From contig NZ_LRRR01000011.1 in NCBI RefSeq assembly GCF_001691415.1, positions 60,669 through 124,668 of the forward strand: DNA of 64,000 nucleotides. Reading direction: 5' to 3'. The notes below the pieces were generated by a model, which was not told the origin of the DNA, made no database searches, and was given only the letters and a program-made list of their open reading frames with translations. Of the stretch, positions 17,813-25,324 are shown piece by piece (position 1 is the stretch's first letter; every line of letters begins with the position of its first letter). This DNA is from Pararhodobacter sp. CCB-MM2 (GTDB lineage Bacteria; Pseudomonadota; Alphaproteobacteria; Rhodobacterales; Rhodobacteraceae). The translations under genes and the position numbers were made by a program.

Positions 17813-18181
17813 ATGAACGCCTCTGAGACCCCGACCCCAGCCGAGGGCACGCCCCTCATCGCCCCGTCGACGACCGAGCACCCGCTCTACGAGCAGGTGG
17901 TCGAGGCGTGCCGCACGGTCTATGACCCGGAAATCCCGGTCAATATCTACGATCTCGGCCTGATCTACACGCTGAAAATCAATGACGCCGGCAAGGTGGA
18001 CGTGGTGATGACCCTGACCGCGCCGGGCTGCCCGGTGGCCGGCGAAATGCCGGGCTGGGTGCAGGACGCCATCGGCGCCGTGCCGGGTGTCAGCGAGATC
18101 GACGTCGAGATGACCTTCGACCCGCAATGGGGCATGGACATGATGTCCGACGAAGCCCGCCTCGAACTGGGATTCATGTGA
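17813..18181 (+). CDS. sufT: SUF system Fe-S assembly protein SufT (MIP18/DUF59 family)
   Basis: The 122-residue protein contains the MIP18 core [19 protein letters not shown], followed by [20 protein letters not shown] with the conserved Cys of the family, and ends [20 protein letters not shown]. SufT supports maturation of Fe-S proteins. The N-terminal 25 residues are a Pro/Thr-rich extension. GAGGA lies six bases upstream of the ATG. It overlaps or abuts the IscA-type gene, so the two are an operon, but no other suf genes are in the window. Confidence 0.9.
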   Translation: MNASETPTPAEGTPLIAPSTTEHPLYEQVVEACRTVYDPEIPVNIYDLGLIYTLKINDAGKVDVVMTLTAPGCPVAGEMPGWVQDAIGAVPGVSEIDVEMTFDPQWGMDMMSDEARLELGFM

Positions 18182-18186
18182 GCATC

Positions 18187-18579
18187 ATGTTCGGCATTCC
18201 CGGCAAATCCCCCGTCACCCTGACCCCCACGGCCGAGCGTCACATCGCCCGGCTGATGGCCAAGCAAGGCAAGATGGGCCTGCGCATCGGCGTCAAGAAG
18301 GGCGGCTGTGCGGGCATGGAATACACGATGGACTTCGCCGACGAGATCGAGGCGCATGAGGAAGTCGTGCAGCAGGGCGAGGCCCGCGTGCTGATCGCCC
18401 CCATGGCGCAGATGTTCCTGTTCGGCACCGAGATCGATTATGAGACCGGCCTGCTGGAATCCGGCTTCAAGTTCCGCAACCCGAATGTCTCGGAAGCCTG
18501 TGGCTGCGGCGAGAGCGTGAAGTTCGACGACATCGAGACGCTGAAAGCCAAGCTCGACGCCGCCTCGAAAGCAGGCTGA
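18187..18579 (+). CDS. sufA: HesB/IscA-family iron-sulfur cluster carrier
   Basis: A 130-residue A-type carrier. It has the three conserved cysteines: one in KKGGCAGMEYTMDF and two in EACGCGESV near the C-terminus. These proteins receive clusters and pass them to targets. The ATG at 18187 is used because it gives the common MFGIPGK start; GTG at 18178, overlapping the sufT stop, is an alternative that adds three residues. Coupled to sufT and followed by a terminator. Confidence 0.9.
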   Translation: MFGIPGKSPVTLTPTAERHIARLMAKQGKMGLRIGVKKGGCAGMEYTMDFADEIEAHEEVVQQGEARVLIAPMAQMFLFGTEIDYETGLLESGFKFRNPNVSEACGCGESVKFDDIETLKAKLDAASKAG

Positions 18580-18613
18580 GCGGCCGTCAATCAGCGATCA
18601 TCGGCAGGACTTC

Positions 18614-18636
18614 GGGGGGCGCAGAGCCCCCCTTTT
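18614..18636 (+). terminator. Intrinsic terminator after sufT-sufA
   Basis: GGGGGG (18614-18619) and CCCCCC (18627-18632) flank a seven-base loop, and TTTT follows. It ends the sufT-sufA transcript before the M20 gene. Confidence 0.75.
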
Positions 18637-18696
18637 GCTATTCGCTTGCGCCCTGCCCCTTGGCGGTCCAGCCTGTGCCCGCAACAGGAGACCGCC

Positions 18697-19851
18697 ATGA
18701 CCATCCCCCAACGCATCCGCGACTTCGCCGACGAGCTGACCGAGATCCGCCGTGACCTGCACGCCCATCCCGAGCTGGGTTTTCAGGAGGTTCGCACCTC
18801 GGGCATCGTCGCCACGGAACTGACGCGGCTGGGGCTGGATGTGACCACCGGCATCGGCAAGACCGGCGTCGTCGGGGTGCTGCGCGGCAACCGCCCCGGC
18901 AAGACCATCGGCCTGCGCGCCGATATGGACGCCCTGCCGATCCACGAGCAGACCAACCTGCCCTTCGCCTCGAAGACCCCAGGCGTGATGCATGCTTGCG
19001 GCCATGACGCGCATACGACGATGCTGCTCGGCGCCGCCCGCTATCTGGCCGAGACCCGCGATTTCGCCGGCACCGCCGTGTTCATCTTCCAGCCGGCCGA
19101 AGAGGGCCTCGGCGGCGCGCGGGCAATGATCGCCGAGGGTCTGTTCGACCGCTTCCCCTGCGACGAGATCTACGGCCTGCACAATTCCCCCTTCCACGCC
19201 ATGGACGAGATCGGCGTGAAGAAGGGCGCGGCGATGGCGGGCGCGAATTTCTTCGACATTCACATCACCGGCAAGGGCGCCCATGCCGCCATGCCCGAGG
19301 CCTCGATCGACCCGATCATCATCGCCTCGGACCTCGTGGGTCAGATCCAGGCCGTGGTCGCCCGCAACGTGCCCTCGTCCGAGCGGATCGTCGTTTCGGT
19401 CACGCAGATCCACGCAGGCGCGGCCTATAACGTCATCCCCGAGACCGCGCAGCTGGCCGGCACCGTGCGCTATTTCAACCGCGATCTGGCCGGCAAGGTG
19501 ACGGAACGGATGCAGGCACTTTGCGACGCTGCCGCGCTGGCGCATGGCTGCGAGGTCCGGCTGGACATGCGCAATGTCTTCGACGTGCTGGAGAACAACG
19601 CCGAGCTGTCGCAGGCGATGATCGACGTCGCCGCCACGCTGGTCGGCGAGAAGGCGACCGAGAAGACCGACGCCGTCATGGGCTCCGAGGATTTCGCCGA
19701 CATGCTGCAGGTCGTCCCCGGCGCCTATTGTACCGTCGGGCATGGCTCGGGCATCGCCGTGCACAACCCCGGCTTCACCTTTGACGATGCGACCCTGCCC
19801 TTGGGCGCGGCGCTGATGGCCCGGATGGTCGAGACGCGCGGGGCGGCGTAA
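18697..19851 (+). CDS. M20-family amidohydrolase (hippurate hydrolase/N-acyl-amino-acid deacylase type)
   Basis: The 384-residue enzyme has the M20D pattern: RRDLHAHPELGFQE, GLRADMDALPI, PGVMHACGHDAHTTMLLGAA with zinc-binding His and Asp, FQPAEEGLGGARAMI with Glu-Glu, and C-terminal VMGSEDFADML and AVHNPGF. It removes acyl groups from N-acyl amino acids or amides; the exact substrate is not visible. AGGAG lies six bases before the ATG at 18697. It converges with an amidase gene only 6 bp away, another amide hydrolase. Confidence 0.88.
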   Translation: MTIPQRIRDFADELTEIRRDLHAHPELGFQEVRTSGIVATELTRLGLDVTTGIGKTGVVGVLRGNRPGKTIGLRADMDALPIHEQTNLPFASKTPGVMHACGHDAHTTMLLGAARYLAETRDFAGTAVFIFQPAEEGLGGARAMIAEGLFDRFPCDEIYGLHNSPFHAMDEIGVKKGAAMAGANFFDIHITGKGAHAAMPEASIDPIIIASDLVGQIQAVVARNVPSSERIVVSVTQIHAGAAYNVIPETAQLAGTVRYFNRDLAGKVTERMQALCDAAALAHGCEVRLDMRNVFDVLENNAELSQAMIDVAATLVGEKATEKTDAVMGSEDFADMLQVVPGAYCTVGHGSGIAVHNPGFTFDDATLPLGAALMARMVETRGAA

Positions 19852-19857
19852 GCCGCC

Positions 19858-21282
19858 TCAGCGCTTCTCCATCCGCGACCACAGACGCGGGGCCATCGGG
19901 CCGATCCCGGCTTCGATGGCCGCCATCGAATCGACGATCAGATCCTCGCGCCAGCGCCGGCCGACGATCTGCACGCCGATGGGTTGGGTGCCCGTCTCCA
20001 GCGCCGCGAGACGTGCCGGGACATTGCCGGCCGGCAGGCCAAGGAAGTTCATCGCCGTCGACCACAGCGAGGCGCCCATGACATCGGCCACGCCCTCGGC
20101 CCCTTCGGCATCGCGACCGGCGGTGAAGAACGGCATCGGCAGGAAGGGCGTCAGCACCAGAGGGTAATCCTCGAGCAGCAGCGACCATTCCCGCGCAAAG
20201 CGCGAGCGCAGGGCGACGGCACGCAGGTAATCCTCGAACTCGAAGGGCGGATAGGCCGCGAGGTATTCCGCCAGAATCCCCTTCATCTCGTCCGAGCCCA
20301 GCCGCTGGAAATCCGCACCGGACATCGCATCCATCTCGGTGACCAGCGCGCGGAACCCCGTCTCGACCAGCGCCCGCAACGAGGGCGGCGTGATCTCCTC
20401 GACGACATAACCCGCCTCGGTCAGCGCCTCGCGCGCGTCGTCCAGCGCGGCGTCGACCTCGGGATGCAGGGCATAATCCAGCGTTTCCTTGGTGAAACCG
20501 ACCTTGATCTTCCCCTCGATCGGCGCGCCCTTCCACGGCAGCGGCGCATGGAACGGATCGCGCGCATCGGGGCGGATCATCACCGGCATCGCCAGCGCCA
20601 GATCGCGGGCCGAGCGGGTGATCAGCCCCTGCACCGACATCGATTGCGCCAGCATCCCGCGCTCGGCCGCTTGCGAGGGGTTGAAGGCCGGCACACGCCC
20701 CAGCCCCGGCTTCACCGTCACCGCCCCGTTGGCCGAGGCCGGAAAGCGCAGCGAGCCGCCGATGTCATTGCCATGGGCCAGCGCCCCCATGCCCGCCATC
20801 ACCGCCGAGCCGGCGCCGCCCGACGAGCCGCCGGCGGACAGATGCTTGCCCCACGGGTTGTAGGTCCGGCCGAACAGCGGGTTCACGGTATCCGCGCGGA
20901 ACGAGAATTCGGGCGTGTTGGTCCGGCCGATCACCACCGCACCGGCCTCTTCCAGCGCGCGGACCACCGGGGCATCCTGTTCGGCGATGAAATCCTTCAA
21001 CGCCGGCAAGCCGTTGGAGGTGGCCTGCCCCTTTTGATCGATGTTGATCTTGATCGTCACCGGCACGCCATGCAGCGGGCCTTTCTCGGCCTCGGCATCC
21101 AGCCGTCGGGCGCGGGTCAAGGCGGCGTCGGACAGATCGACAACCACGGCATTCAGGCCGGGATTGACCGCCTGCATACGCTCGATGGCACTGCGCGTGG
21201 CCTCTTCGGCGCTAACTTCGCCGGCGCGGGTCAGGGCCGAGAGTTCGGTGGCGCTCAGCTGCCAGAGGGGGGTGTCGGTCAT
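19858..21282 (-). CDS. Amidase (amidase signature family)
   Basis: A 474-residue amidase signature enzyme with an intact Ser-cisSer-Lys triad: Lys78 in VPVTIKIN, Ser153 in SAGGSSGGAGSAVMAGM and nucleophile Ser177 in GNDIGGSLRFPA. The spacings (75 and 24) equal those of well-studied members such as FAAH. The substrate is not identifiable. The start at 21282 follows AAAGGAG by six bases; upstream codons to 21351 are rejected. It converges with the M20 gene. Confidence 0.9.
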   Translation of the reverse strand: MTDTPLWQLSATELSALTRAGEVSAEEATRSAIERMQAVNPGLNAVVVDLSDAALTRARRLDAEAEKGPLHGVPVTIKINIDQKGQATSNGLPALKDFIAEQDAPVVRALEEAGAVVIGRTNTPEFSFRADTVNPLFGRTYNPWGKHLSAGGSSGGAGSAVMAGMGALAHGNDIGGSLRFPASANGAVTVKPGLGRVPAFNPSQAAERGMLAQSMSVQGLITRSARDLALAMPVMIRPDARDPFHAPLPWKGAPIEGKIKVGFTKETLDYALHPEVDAALDDAREALTEAGYVVEEITPPSLRALVETGFRALVTEMDAMSGADFQRLGSDEMKGILAEYLAAYPPFEFEDYLRAVALRSRFAREWSLLLEDYPLVLTPFLPMPFFTAGRDAEGAEGVADVMGASLWSTAMNFLGLPAGNVPARLAALETGTQPIGVQIVGRRWREDLIVDSMAAIEAGIGPMAPRLWSRMEKR

Positions 21283-21375
21283 GTCGGGCTCCTTTGCCGG
21301 CTTGCGGCGGAGCCTAGGCGGGGCGCGGCCCGCGGCGCAATGACAAAGCAACCCGAACGGCGGAGCGCCGCCGCG

Positions 21376-21846
21376 TCACCGTCGGCCGTCGATCCCAAGC
21401 AGCCAGTCGAGCGACACCCGACCCGGTCCGCGTCCCAGCACCACCAGCAGGCAGGCGGCCCAGCTGCTGTGCAGAACCCAGGCCTCGGGGAAGACGAAGA
21501 TCTGGATCACGGCGGTCATCACCAGAAGTCCGCCGGCCGCGAACCGCGTCGCCAGCCCGAGGATCAAGAGGACCGAGAAGGTGTGTTCGCCGAGCGTGGC
21601 AAGCACGGCGGCCCAATCCGAGGGGATCAGCGGCAGGTTGTAGATGTTTTCGAACAGGAAATAGGTCTGGTCCTTGATCATCAGCCCGTCGACCTTGGTG
21701 CGGGCCGATTGCCAGAAGACCATGCCGATGGCGATCCTTGCGGCGAGCGGGATCAGGTCGGCGGGCACCAGCCGCCCGATCAGGGCGTTGAGTGCGGCGA
21801 TGCGCAGCTTGAGACCGCTGGCGGGGGCGAAGGTTGTGTCACTCAT
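21376..21846 (-). CDS. DoxX-family membrane protein of the bufferin operon
   Basis: The 156-residue protein has four hydrophobic segments, with the DoxX pattern [21 protein letters not shown] and [36 protein letters not shown]. Its start overlaps the stop of the DUF2063 gene by 4 bp. In known bufferin (gig) operons a DoxX protein is the last gene and is thought to act in the membrane with the metallophore, perhaps in redox or export; its exact role is not established. Nothing suggests it is independently transcribed. Confidence 0.85.
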   Translation of the reverse strand: MSDTTFAPASGLKLRIAALNALIGRLVPADLIPLAARIAIGMVFWQSARTKVDGLMIKDQTYFLFENIYNLPLIPSDWAAVLATLGEHTFSVLLILGLATRFAAGGLLVMTAVIQIFVFPEAWVLHSSWAACLLVVLGRGPGRVSLDWLLGIDGRR

Positions 21847-22571
21847 GGCTGTTCCTCGATCTGGGCGATGAGCCGGTGGCGAAGCAACAGCGCCAGCAGC
21901 GGGGTGGGGTCTGTTTGTGCGGCCTGTGCGAAAGACTGGCCTTGCAAGAGCGCCGTCAGGATTGCGTGTTGGTCCTTGGCTAAGGGCTCGGTCAGCAGCG
22001 CGAACCCCGCGTCGCGGGCGATGAGCGCGAATTCGGGGCCCTTGGGCGGGGCCGAACGCGGCGCGCCTTGCTGGTTCATCCGCCAGATGGACACGGCCGG
22101 ATGGTCCGAGGCGAAGGCCTGCACCGCGGGCGCAAGGCGCAGGACCAGCCGCGCGGGGTCCACGGCCCCCAGCGCTGCCGGGTCGGCCATGGGCGCGTCG
22201 GCGGCGTGGAAGGCGATCCCGCGCAGCCATTCCAGCTGCGCCACCTCCGGCAGATAGGGCAGGCCCGCGGCGGGCGGAAAGGCGCGCAGGAAAGAAGGGA
22301 AGCCCTCGCCCCAGTCGCTGAGGACGGGCGAGGCCGGAGGATGCGCGGCGGCAAAGAGGCGCGCGACGGCGGTGAAGAACTCGGCGCCGACGAGGCGTTC
22401 GATCACCGGAAAACGGGCGGCCAGAGCGCGGGTCAGCCCGTGCTGGACATTGTTGCGATAGACGGCGAAGCGGCGGTCGAGACCCTCGGCCTGCCCCAGC
22501 CCCTCGGGCGTCTCGGGGTGCCAGAGCGCGGCCTGCATCCGCGCCTCCATCAGGGCTTGGTCAGGCTGCAT
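21843..22571 (-). CDS. bufC: DUF2063 protein, BufC-like partner of the MNIO enzyme
   Basis: The 242-residue protein has the DUF2063 (HvfC/BufC) N-terminal helical domain with [47 protein letters not shown]. The C-terminal half is less conserved. In MNIO systems this partner holds the precursor for the DUF692 enzyme. The ATG at 22571 overlaps the bufB stop by 11 bp, and the stop overlaps doxX, so all three are translationally coupled. An extension to 22643 lies inside bufB and is rejected. Confidence 0.87.
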   Translation of the reverse strand: MQPDQALMEARMQAALWHPETPEGLGQAEGLDRRFAVYRNNVQHGLTRALAARFPVIERLVGAEFFTAVARLFAAAHPPASPVLSDWGEGFPSFLRAFPPAAGLPYLPEVAQLEWLRGIAFHAADAPMADPAALGAVDPARLVLRLAPAVQAFASDHPAVSIWRMNQQGAPRSAPPKGPEFALIARDAGFALLTEPLAKDQHAILTALLQGQSFAQAAQTDPTPLLALLLRHRLIAQIEEQP

Positions 22572-23406
22572 GGCGCACGCCCTCCAGCAGCGTCTCGGCC
22601 CGCGCGGCCTCGGCCAGCAGGACGTCGAAACCGGGCACGTCATTGTCCCATTCGATCAGCGTCGGCAGCGGGCCGGTGCGGGTGATGAGATCGGCGAACA
22701 GCGCCCAGACCGGATCGGCGACGGGGCGAGAATGGCTGTCGATCAGCAAGGGGCCGTCGGGCAGATCCTCGGATTCGTGGCCGGCGAGATGGATCTCGCC
22801 CACGGCGGAGAGCGGGAATTCGGCGAGATAAGCGCGCGCATCTTTGCGGTGATTGGTGGCCGAAACGAAGACGTTGTTCACATCGAGCAGCAGCCCGCAG
22901 CCGGTGCGCCGGGTGATCTCGCGCAGGAAATCGACCTCGGCCCAGGTGCTTTCCGCGAAGGTCACATAGGTCGCGGGGTTCTCCAGCAGGAGACGGCGGC
23001 CGAGGGTCGTCTGCACCTCGTCGATATGGGCGCAGATCGTGGCGAGGGACTGGTCGGTATAAGGCAAGGGCAGCAGGTCATTGAGCCAGGCCGCGCCATG
23101 CGAGGACCAGGCGAGATGCTCGGAAAAGCTCTCGGGCTGGTGGCGATCCAGCAGGATTTTCAACCGCTTGAGGTGCTCCGGGTCCAAGGGCCCCGCGCCA
23201 CCGATGGACAGGCCGACGCCGTGCACGCTGATCGCATGATCGGCATGCAGCCGCTCCAGCATCGCATGCGGCGCGCCGCCCGCGCCCATGTAATTCTCGG
23301 CATGGACCTCGTAGAAGCCGAGGGGCGCCGTCAGGGCCTCGCGGTAATGCTCGGGCTTGAAGCCGACACCGGGACGGGCGGGAAGGCGGAAATCGGGATC
23401 ACTCAT
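22561..23406 (-). CDS. bufB: DUF692 multinuclear non-haem iron oxidase (BufB)
   Basis: A 281-residue TIM-barrel MNIO enzyme. Candidate iron ligands sit in conserved motifs: His62 ([11 protein letters not shown]), His97 (SEHLAW), Glu142 ([10 protein letters not shown]), Asp175 ([15 protein letters not shown]), His206 and His210 (EIHLAGHE), Asp223 and His225 (LIDSHSRPV) and Glu252 (IEWDNDVP). Family members convert cysteine to oxazolone/thioamide or 5-thiooxazole. The ligand assignment is my inference from alignment by eye. CGGAGG precedes the ATG by five bases. It lies directly between the DUF2282 precursor and its DUF2063 partner. Confidence 0.92.
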   Translation of the reverse strand: MSDPDFRLPARPGVGFKPEHYREALTAPLGFYEVHAENYMGAGGAPHAMLERLHADHAISVHGVGLSIGGAGPLDPEHLKRLKILLDRHQPESFSEHLAWSSHGAAWLNDLLPLPYTDQSLATICAHIDEVQTTLGRRLLLENPATYVTFAESTWAEVDFLREITRRTGCGLLLDVNNVFVSATNHRKDARAYLAEFPLSAVGEIHLAGHESEDLPDGPLLIDSHSRPVADPVWALFADLITRTGPLPTLIEWDNDVPGFDVLLAEAARAETLLEGVRHAA

Positions 23407-23436
23407 CGGGGCCTCCGGGCTGACAGGGCAAGGTCC

Positions 23437-23464
23437 GTCCCGGCACCCCAACGGGCGCCGGGAC
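23437..23464 (-). promoter_or_regulatory. Stable hairpin between bufA and bufB
   Basis: GTCCCGGC (23437-23444) and GCCGGGAC (23457-23464) are perfect complements, extended inward by CCC/GGG after one mismatch. No T-run follows on the minus strand, so it is not a full terminator. It lies in the 71-bp gap of the operon and could protect the bufA part of the mRNA or weaken read-through, giving more precursor than enzyme. Confidence 0.5.
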
Positions 23465-23477
23465 AGGGAAGGTGGGC

Positions 23478-23882
23478 TTAGCCGCTATGCGACATGTCCT
23501 CGTCCATCATCATCGCCGGCTGGTAGGTCGCCGCGATCTCGGCATCGAGGGTCGGCGGCAGGTCGCGGTTGATCCCCGGGCCATAGCCGCCTTCGTCCAG
23601 CATCTCGGCCGTCACACCCATGCGGGCATGGCCCATGCCGTCGGCCGGCAGCTCCATCGTCGCGCAGGTGCCGGCGGGCACGAGCGTCCAGGCGTTGCCC
23701 TGATAGTCGATGGTCGAGGTGCCGGCGCAGCTGGTGCCCGGACCCGCGGCGCAATCGTTCTGACCGGCGAGCGAGACGCCGTAGCAGCGCTCTTGCGCCA
23801 TGTCGTCAGCCTGTGCGGCACCGGCGGCCAGCGTCAGGGCAGCGGCGATCGAGGCGGCGAGGATGGGGGTCTTGGTGGTCAT
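23478..23882 (-). CDS. bufA: Bufferin-type RiPP precursor (DUF2282) with Met-rich C-terminal tail
   Basis: The 134-residue protein has a Sec signal peptide (residues 4-25, [20 protein letters not shown].., cleavage near AQA). The core holds four cysteines at 33, 44, 52 and 73 in [22 protein letters not shown] and VPAGTC, the BufA1 pattern; in characterised bufferins the two middle cysteines become 5-thiooxazoles that bind copper. After Cys73, where family members usually end soon, a 61-residue tail follows. It has eight Met and two His, ends with [13 protein letters not shown] and contains DGMGHARMG. The ATG follows GGGAG by seven bases. Promoter at 23932-23957. Confidence 0.88.
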   Translation of the reverse strand: MTTKTPILAASIAAALTLAAGAAQADDMAQERCYGVSLAGQNDCAAGPGTSCAGTSTIDYQGNAWTLVPAGTCATMELPADGMGHARMGVTAEMLDEGGYGPGINRDLPPTLDAEIAATYQPAMMMDEDMSHSG

Positions 23883-23931
23883 CTGGGATCTCCCGTTGTG
23901 GCACCGCATCCGTTGCGGTCCTGCCCTTCAG

Positions 23932-23957
23932 GACGAGGCATCCCTGCCCGCCGTTAC
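23932..23957 (-). promoter_or_regulatory. Predicted ECF (SigF-type) promoter of the bufferin operon
   Basis: Reading leftward: GTAACG (23957-23952), 16 bases, CGTC (23935-23932). The same -35, spacing and CGT core occur before the ECF sigma gene on the other strand. The layout matches the sigma-F motif known from Caulobacter (GTAACC-N16-CGAA as I recall). It would give a leader of about 40 bases before bufA. Confidence 0.7.
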
Positions 23958-24015
23958 GCCTGCTCACGCAGCCGTGACATCGGCGGTTTTTTCGTCGAAA
24001 TTGCCGGGAAGGGGT

Positions 24016-24041
24016 GTAACAAACGGCCCGTTGCGACCGTA
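24016..24041 (+). promoter_or_regulatory. Predicted autoregulatory ECF promoter of the sigma factor gene
   Basis: GTAACA (24016-24021), 16 bases, CGTA (24038-24041). It mirrors the bufA promoter and ends about 11 bases before the GTG start, so the mRNA would be nearly leaderless. Confidence 0.65.
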
Positions 24042-24052
24042 GGGGCATACGA

Positions 24053-24613
24053 GTGACTTTGTCTGAGGAACCGGAAACGGCAGGGGATTGGGAGACGTTG
24101 ATGCGCGCCGCTAATCGCGGTGACGGGCGCTCCTATGCCCGGCTTCTGACGCTTGTCACGCCGGTGGTGCGCGGGATCGTCCGCGCACGCGGCGGGGCGA
24201 TGGGCCCCGAGGCCTGTGAGGATATCGTGCAGGAGGTACTGCTGACGATCCATCTGAAACGGCAGAGCTGGCGCGAGGATGCGCCGCTCCGGCCCTGGCT
24301 CTATGCGGTGACGCGGCACAAGGTGATCGACGCCTTCCGCGCGCGGGGTCAGCGGGTGGAACTGCCGGTCGAGGATTTCGCCGAGCAGTTGGCCGCGCCC
24401 GAGGGCGAGGACCCGTTCGAGGCCTCGGACATGGCCCGCGTCATCGACCAGCTCGAGCCCCGCGCGGCGCAAATCGTGCGCGCCATCGGGATCGAGGGCG
24501 AAAGTGCGGCCGAAACCGGCGCGAGGCTCGGGATGAGCGAGGGCGCGGTGCGCGTCGCCTTGCACCGGGCGCTGAAGTCTCTCTCGCGGTTGCGGGAAAG
24601 GATGATCGAATGA
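24053..24613 (+). CDS. sigF: ECF RNA polymerase sigma factor, SigF-like
   Basis: A 186-residue ECF sigma factor. Region 2 contains DIVQEVLLTIHLKRQSWREDAPLRPWLYAVTRHKVIDAFR, and region 4 contains the helix-turn-helix GESAAETGARLGMSEGAVRVALHRALKSL. The chosen start is GTG at 24053, giving a normal N-terminus; an internal ATG at 24101 would remove part of region 2. The stop overlaps the anti-sigma gene by 4 bp. In Caulobacter, SigF-NrsF controls bufferin-type genes in response to heavy metals; the shared promoter motif and divergent bufA here support the same role. Confidence 0.9.
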   Translation: MTLSEEPETAGDWETLMRAANRGDGRSYARLLTLVTPVVRGIVRARGGAMGPEACEDIVQEVLLTIHLKRQSWREDAPLRPWLYAVTRHKVIDAFRARGQRVELPVEDFAEQLAAPEGEDPFEASDMARVIDQLEPRAAQIVRAIGIEGESAAETGARLGMSEGAVRVALHRALKSLSRLRERMIE

Positions 24614-25242
24614 AGACCGAGGATTTCATCGCGGCGTTGGCCGCCGACACCACCCCCTCCGTCGCGCCCGGCGTGCGGATGCTGCGCAGCTTGCCCTTGG
24701 CGTTGGCGCTGTCCTTTGCCGCGTTCCTGCTCTTCTGGCACACCCGCCCGGATCTGGCCGAGGCCCTGACCTCGCCCGCGCTTTACAAGACCGCGCTGCC
24801 CTTGGCGCTGTCGCTGGCGGCTTTGTGGCTGGTGCGCGGGATGTCGCGGCCCGAGGCGAGGCTTGGCGCGCAGGGTGCGTTGCTGGCAGTGTTGCTGGCG
24901 GGCATGGCGGGGCTGCTCGCCTATGCGCTGGCGGTCACGACCATGCCCGAGACGCGGGCCATTCTGGACACGCCGGATTACACCAATTGCCTGATCTCGG
25001 TGCCTGCGCTGGCATCGCTGCCCTTGGGCGCAGCGCTGTGGTCGCTGAAAGCCGGCGCGCCGCGGCATCCCGGCTGGGCCGGGGCGGCGGCGGGGCTGAC
25101 GGCGGGCGGGGAGGCGGCGGCGATCTATTCGCTGCACTGCCCGCATGACGCGCTGATGTATTTCTTCCCGGCCTATGGCGTGGCAATGGCTGTGGTGACG
25201 CTCATCGGCGCGGTGATCGGCGCGCGGTTTTTGCGCTGGTAA
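24610..25242 (+). CDS. nrsF: NrsF (DUF1109) anti-sigma factor, integral membrane
   Basis: The 210-residue protein has six hydrophobic segments and a short N-terminal cytoplasmic part KTEDFIAALAADTTPSVAPG. Two cysteines, Cys127 in TPDYTNCLISVP and Cys177 in YSLHCPHDALMYFFPAYG, lie 50 residues apart, the same spacing as the pair reported to be needed for signal sensing in Caulobacter NrsF. It should hold the sigma factor until metal or oxidative stress. The ATG overlaps the sigma stop (ATGA). A palindromic repeat follows 6 bp after the stop. Confidence 0.88.
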   Translation: MKTEDFIAALAADTTPSVAPGVRMLRSLPLALALSFAAFLLFWHTRPDLAEALTSPALYKTALPLALSLAALWLVRGMSRPEARLGAQGALLAVLLAGMAGLLAYALAVTTMPETRAILDTPDYTNCLISVPALASLPLGAALWSLKAGAPRHPGWAGAAAGLTAGGEAAAIYSLHCPHDALMYFFPAYGVAMAVVTLIGAVIGARFLRW

Positions 25243-25248
25243 GGGAAA

Positions 25249-25317
25249 GGTGGGATGAAATCCCACCCTACAAGTTGCGCGCGGCCCCGTAGGGTGGGGT
25301 TTCACCCCACCGTTGCG
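25249..25317. repeat. Double-palindrome repeat element, copy 2
   Basis: Same structure as the 15671-15740 element: palindrome GGTGGGATgaaATCCCACC, CCTAC, a different 17-base centre, GTAGG, palindrome GGTGGGGTttcACCCCACC, GTTGCG. The outer arms are conserved while the centre differs, and again the element lies between convergent genes (nrsF and pirin), where it may end both transcripts. Confidence 0.75.
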
Positions 25318-25324
25318 ACACCCC

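Noticed and set aside
16877..18127. N-terminal extension of tgt by about 417 residues
   Set aside because: The extension is antisense to the crotonase and sufT genes; the Tgt start at 16876 fits the family.
24016..24037. GTAAC with CGACC at 24034 as the -10 element
   Set aside because: That gives only a 12-base spacer. The 16-base option with CGTA fits both promoters.
15671..25317. CRISPR array
   Set aside because: Only two copies of the repeat 9.5 kb apart; no array and no cas genes.
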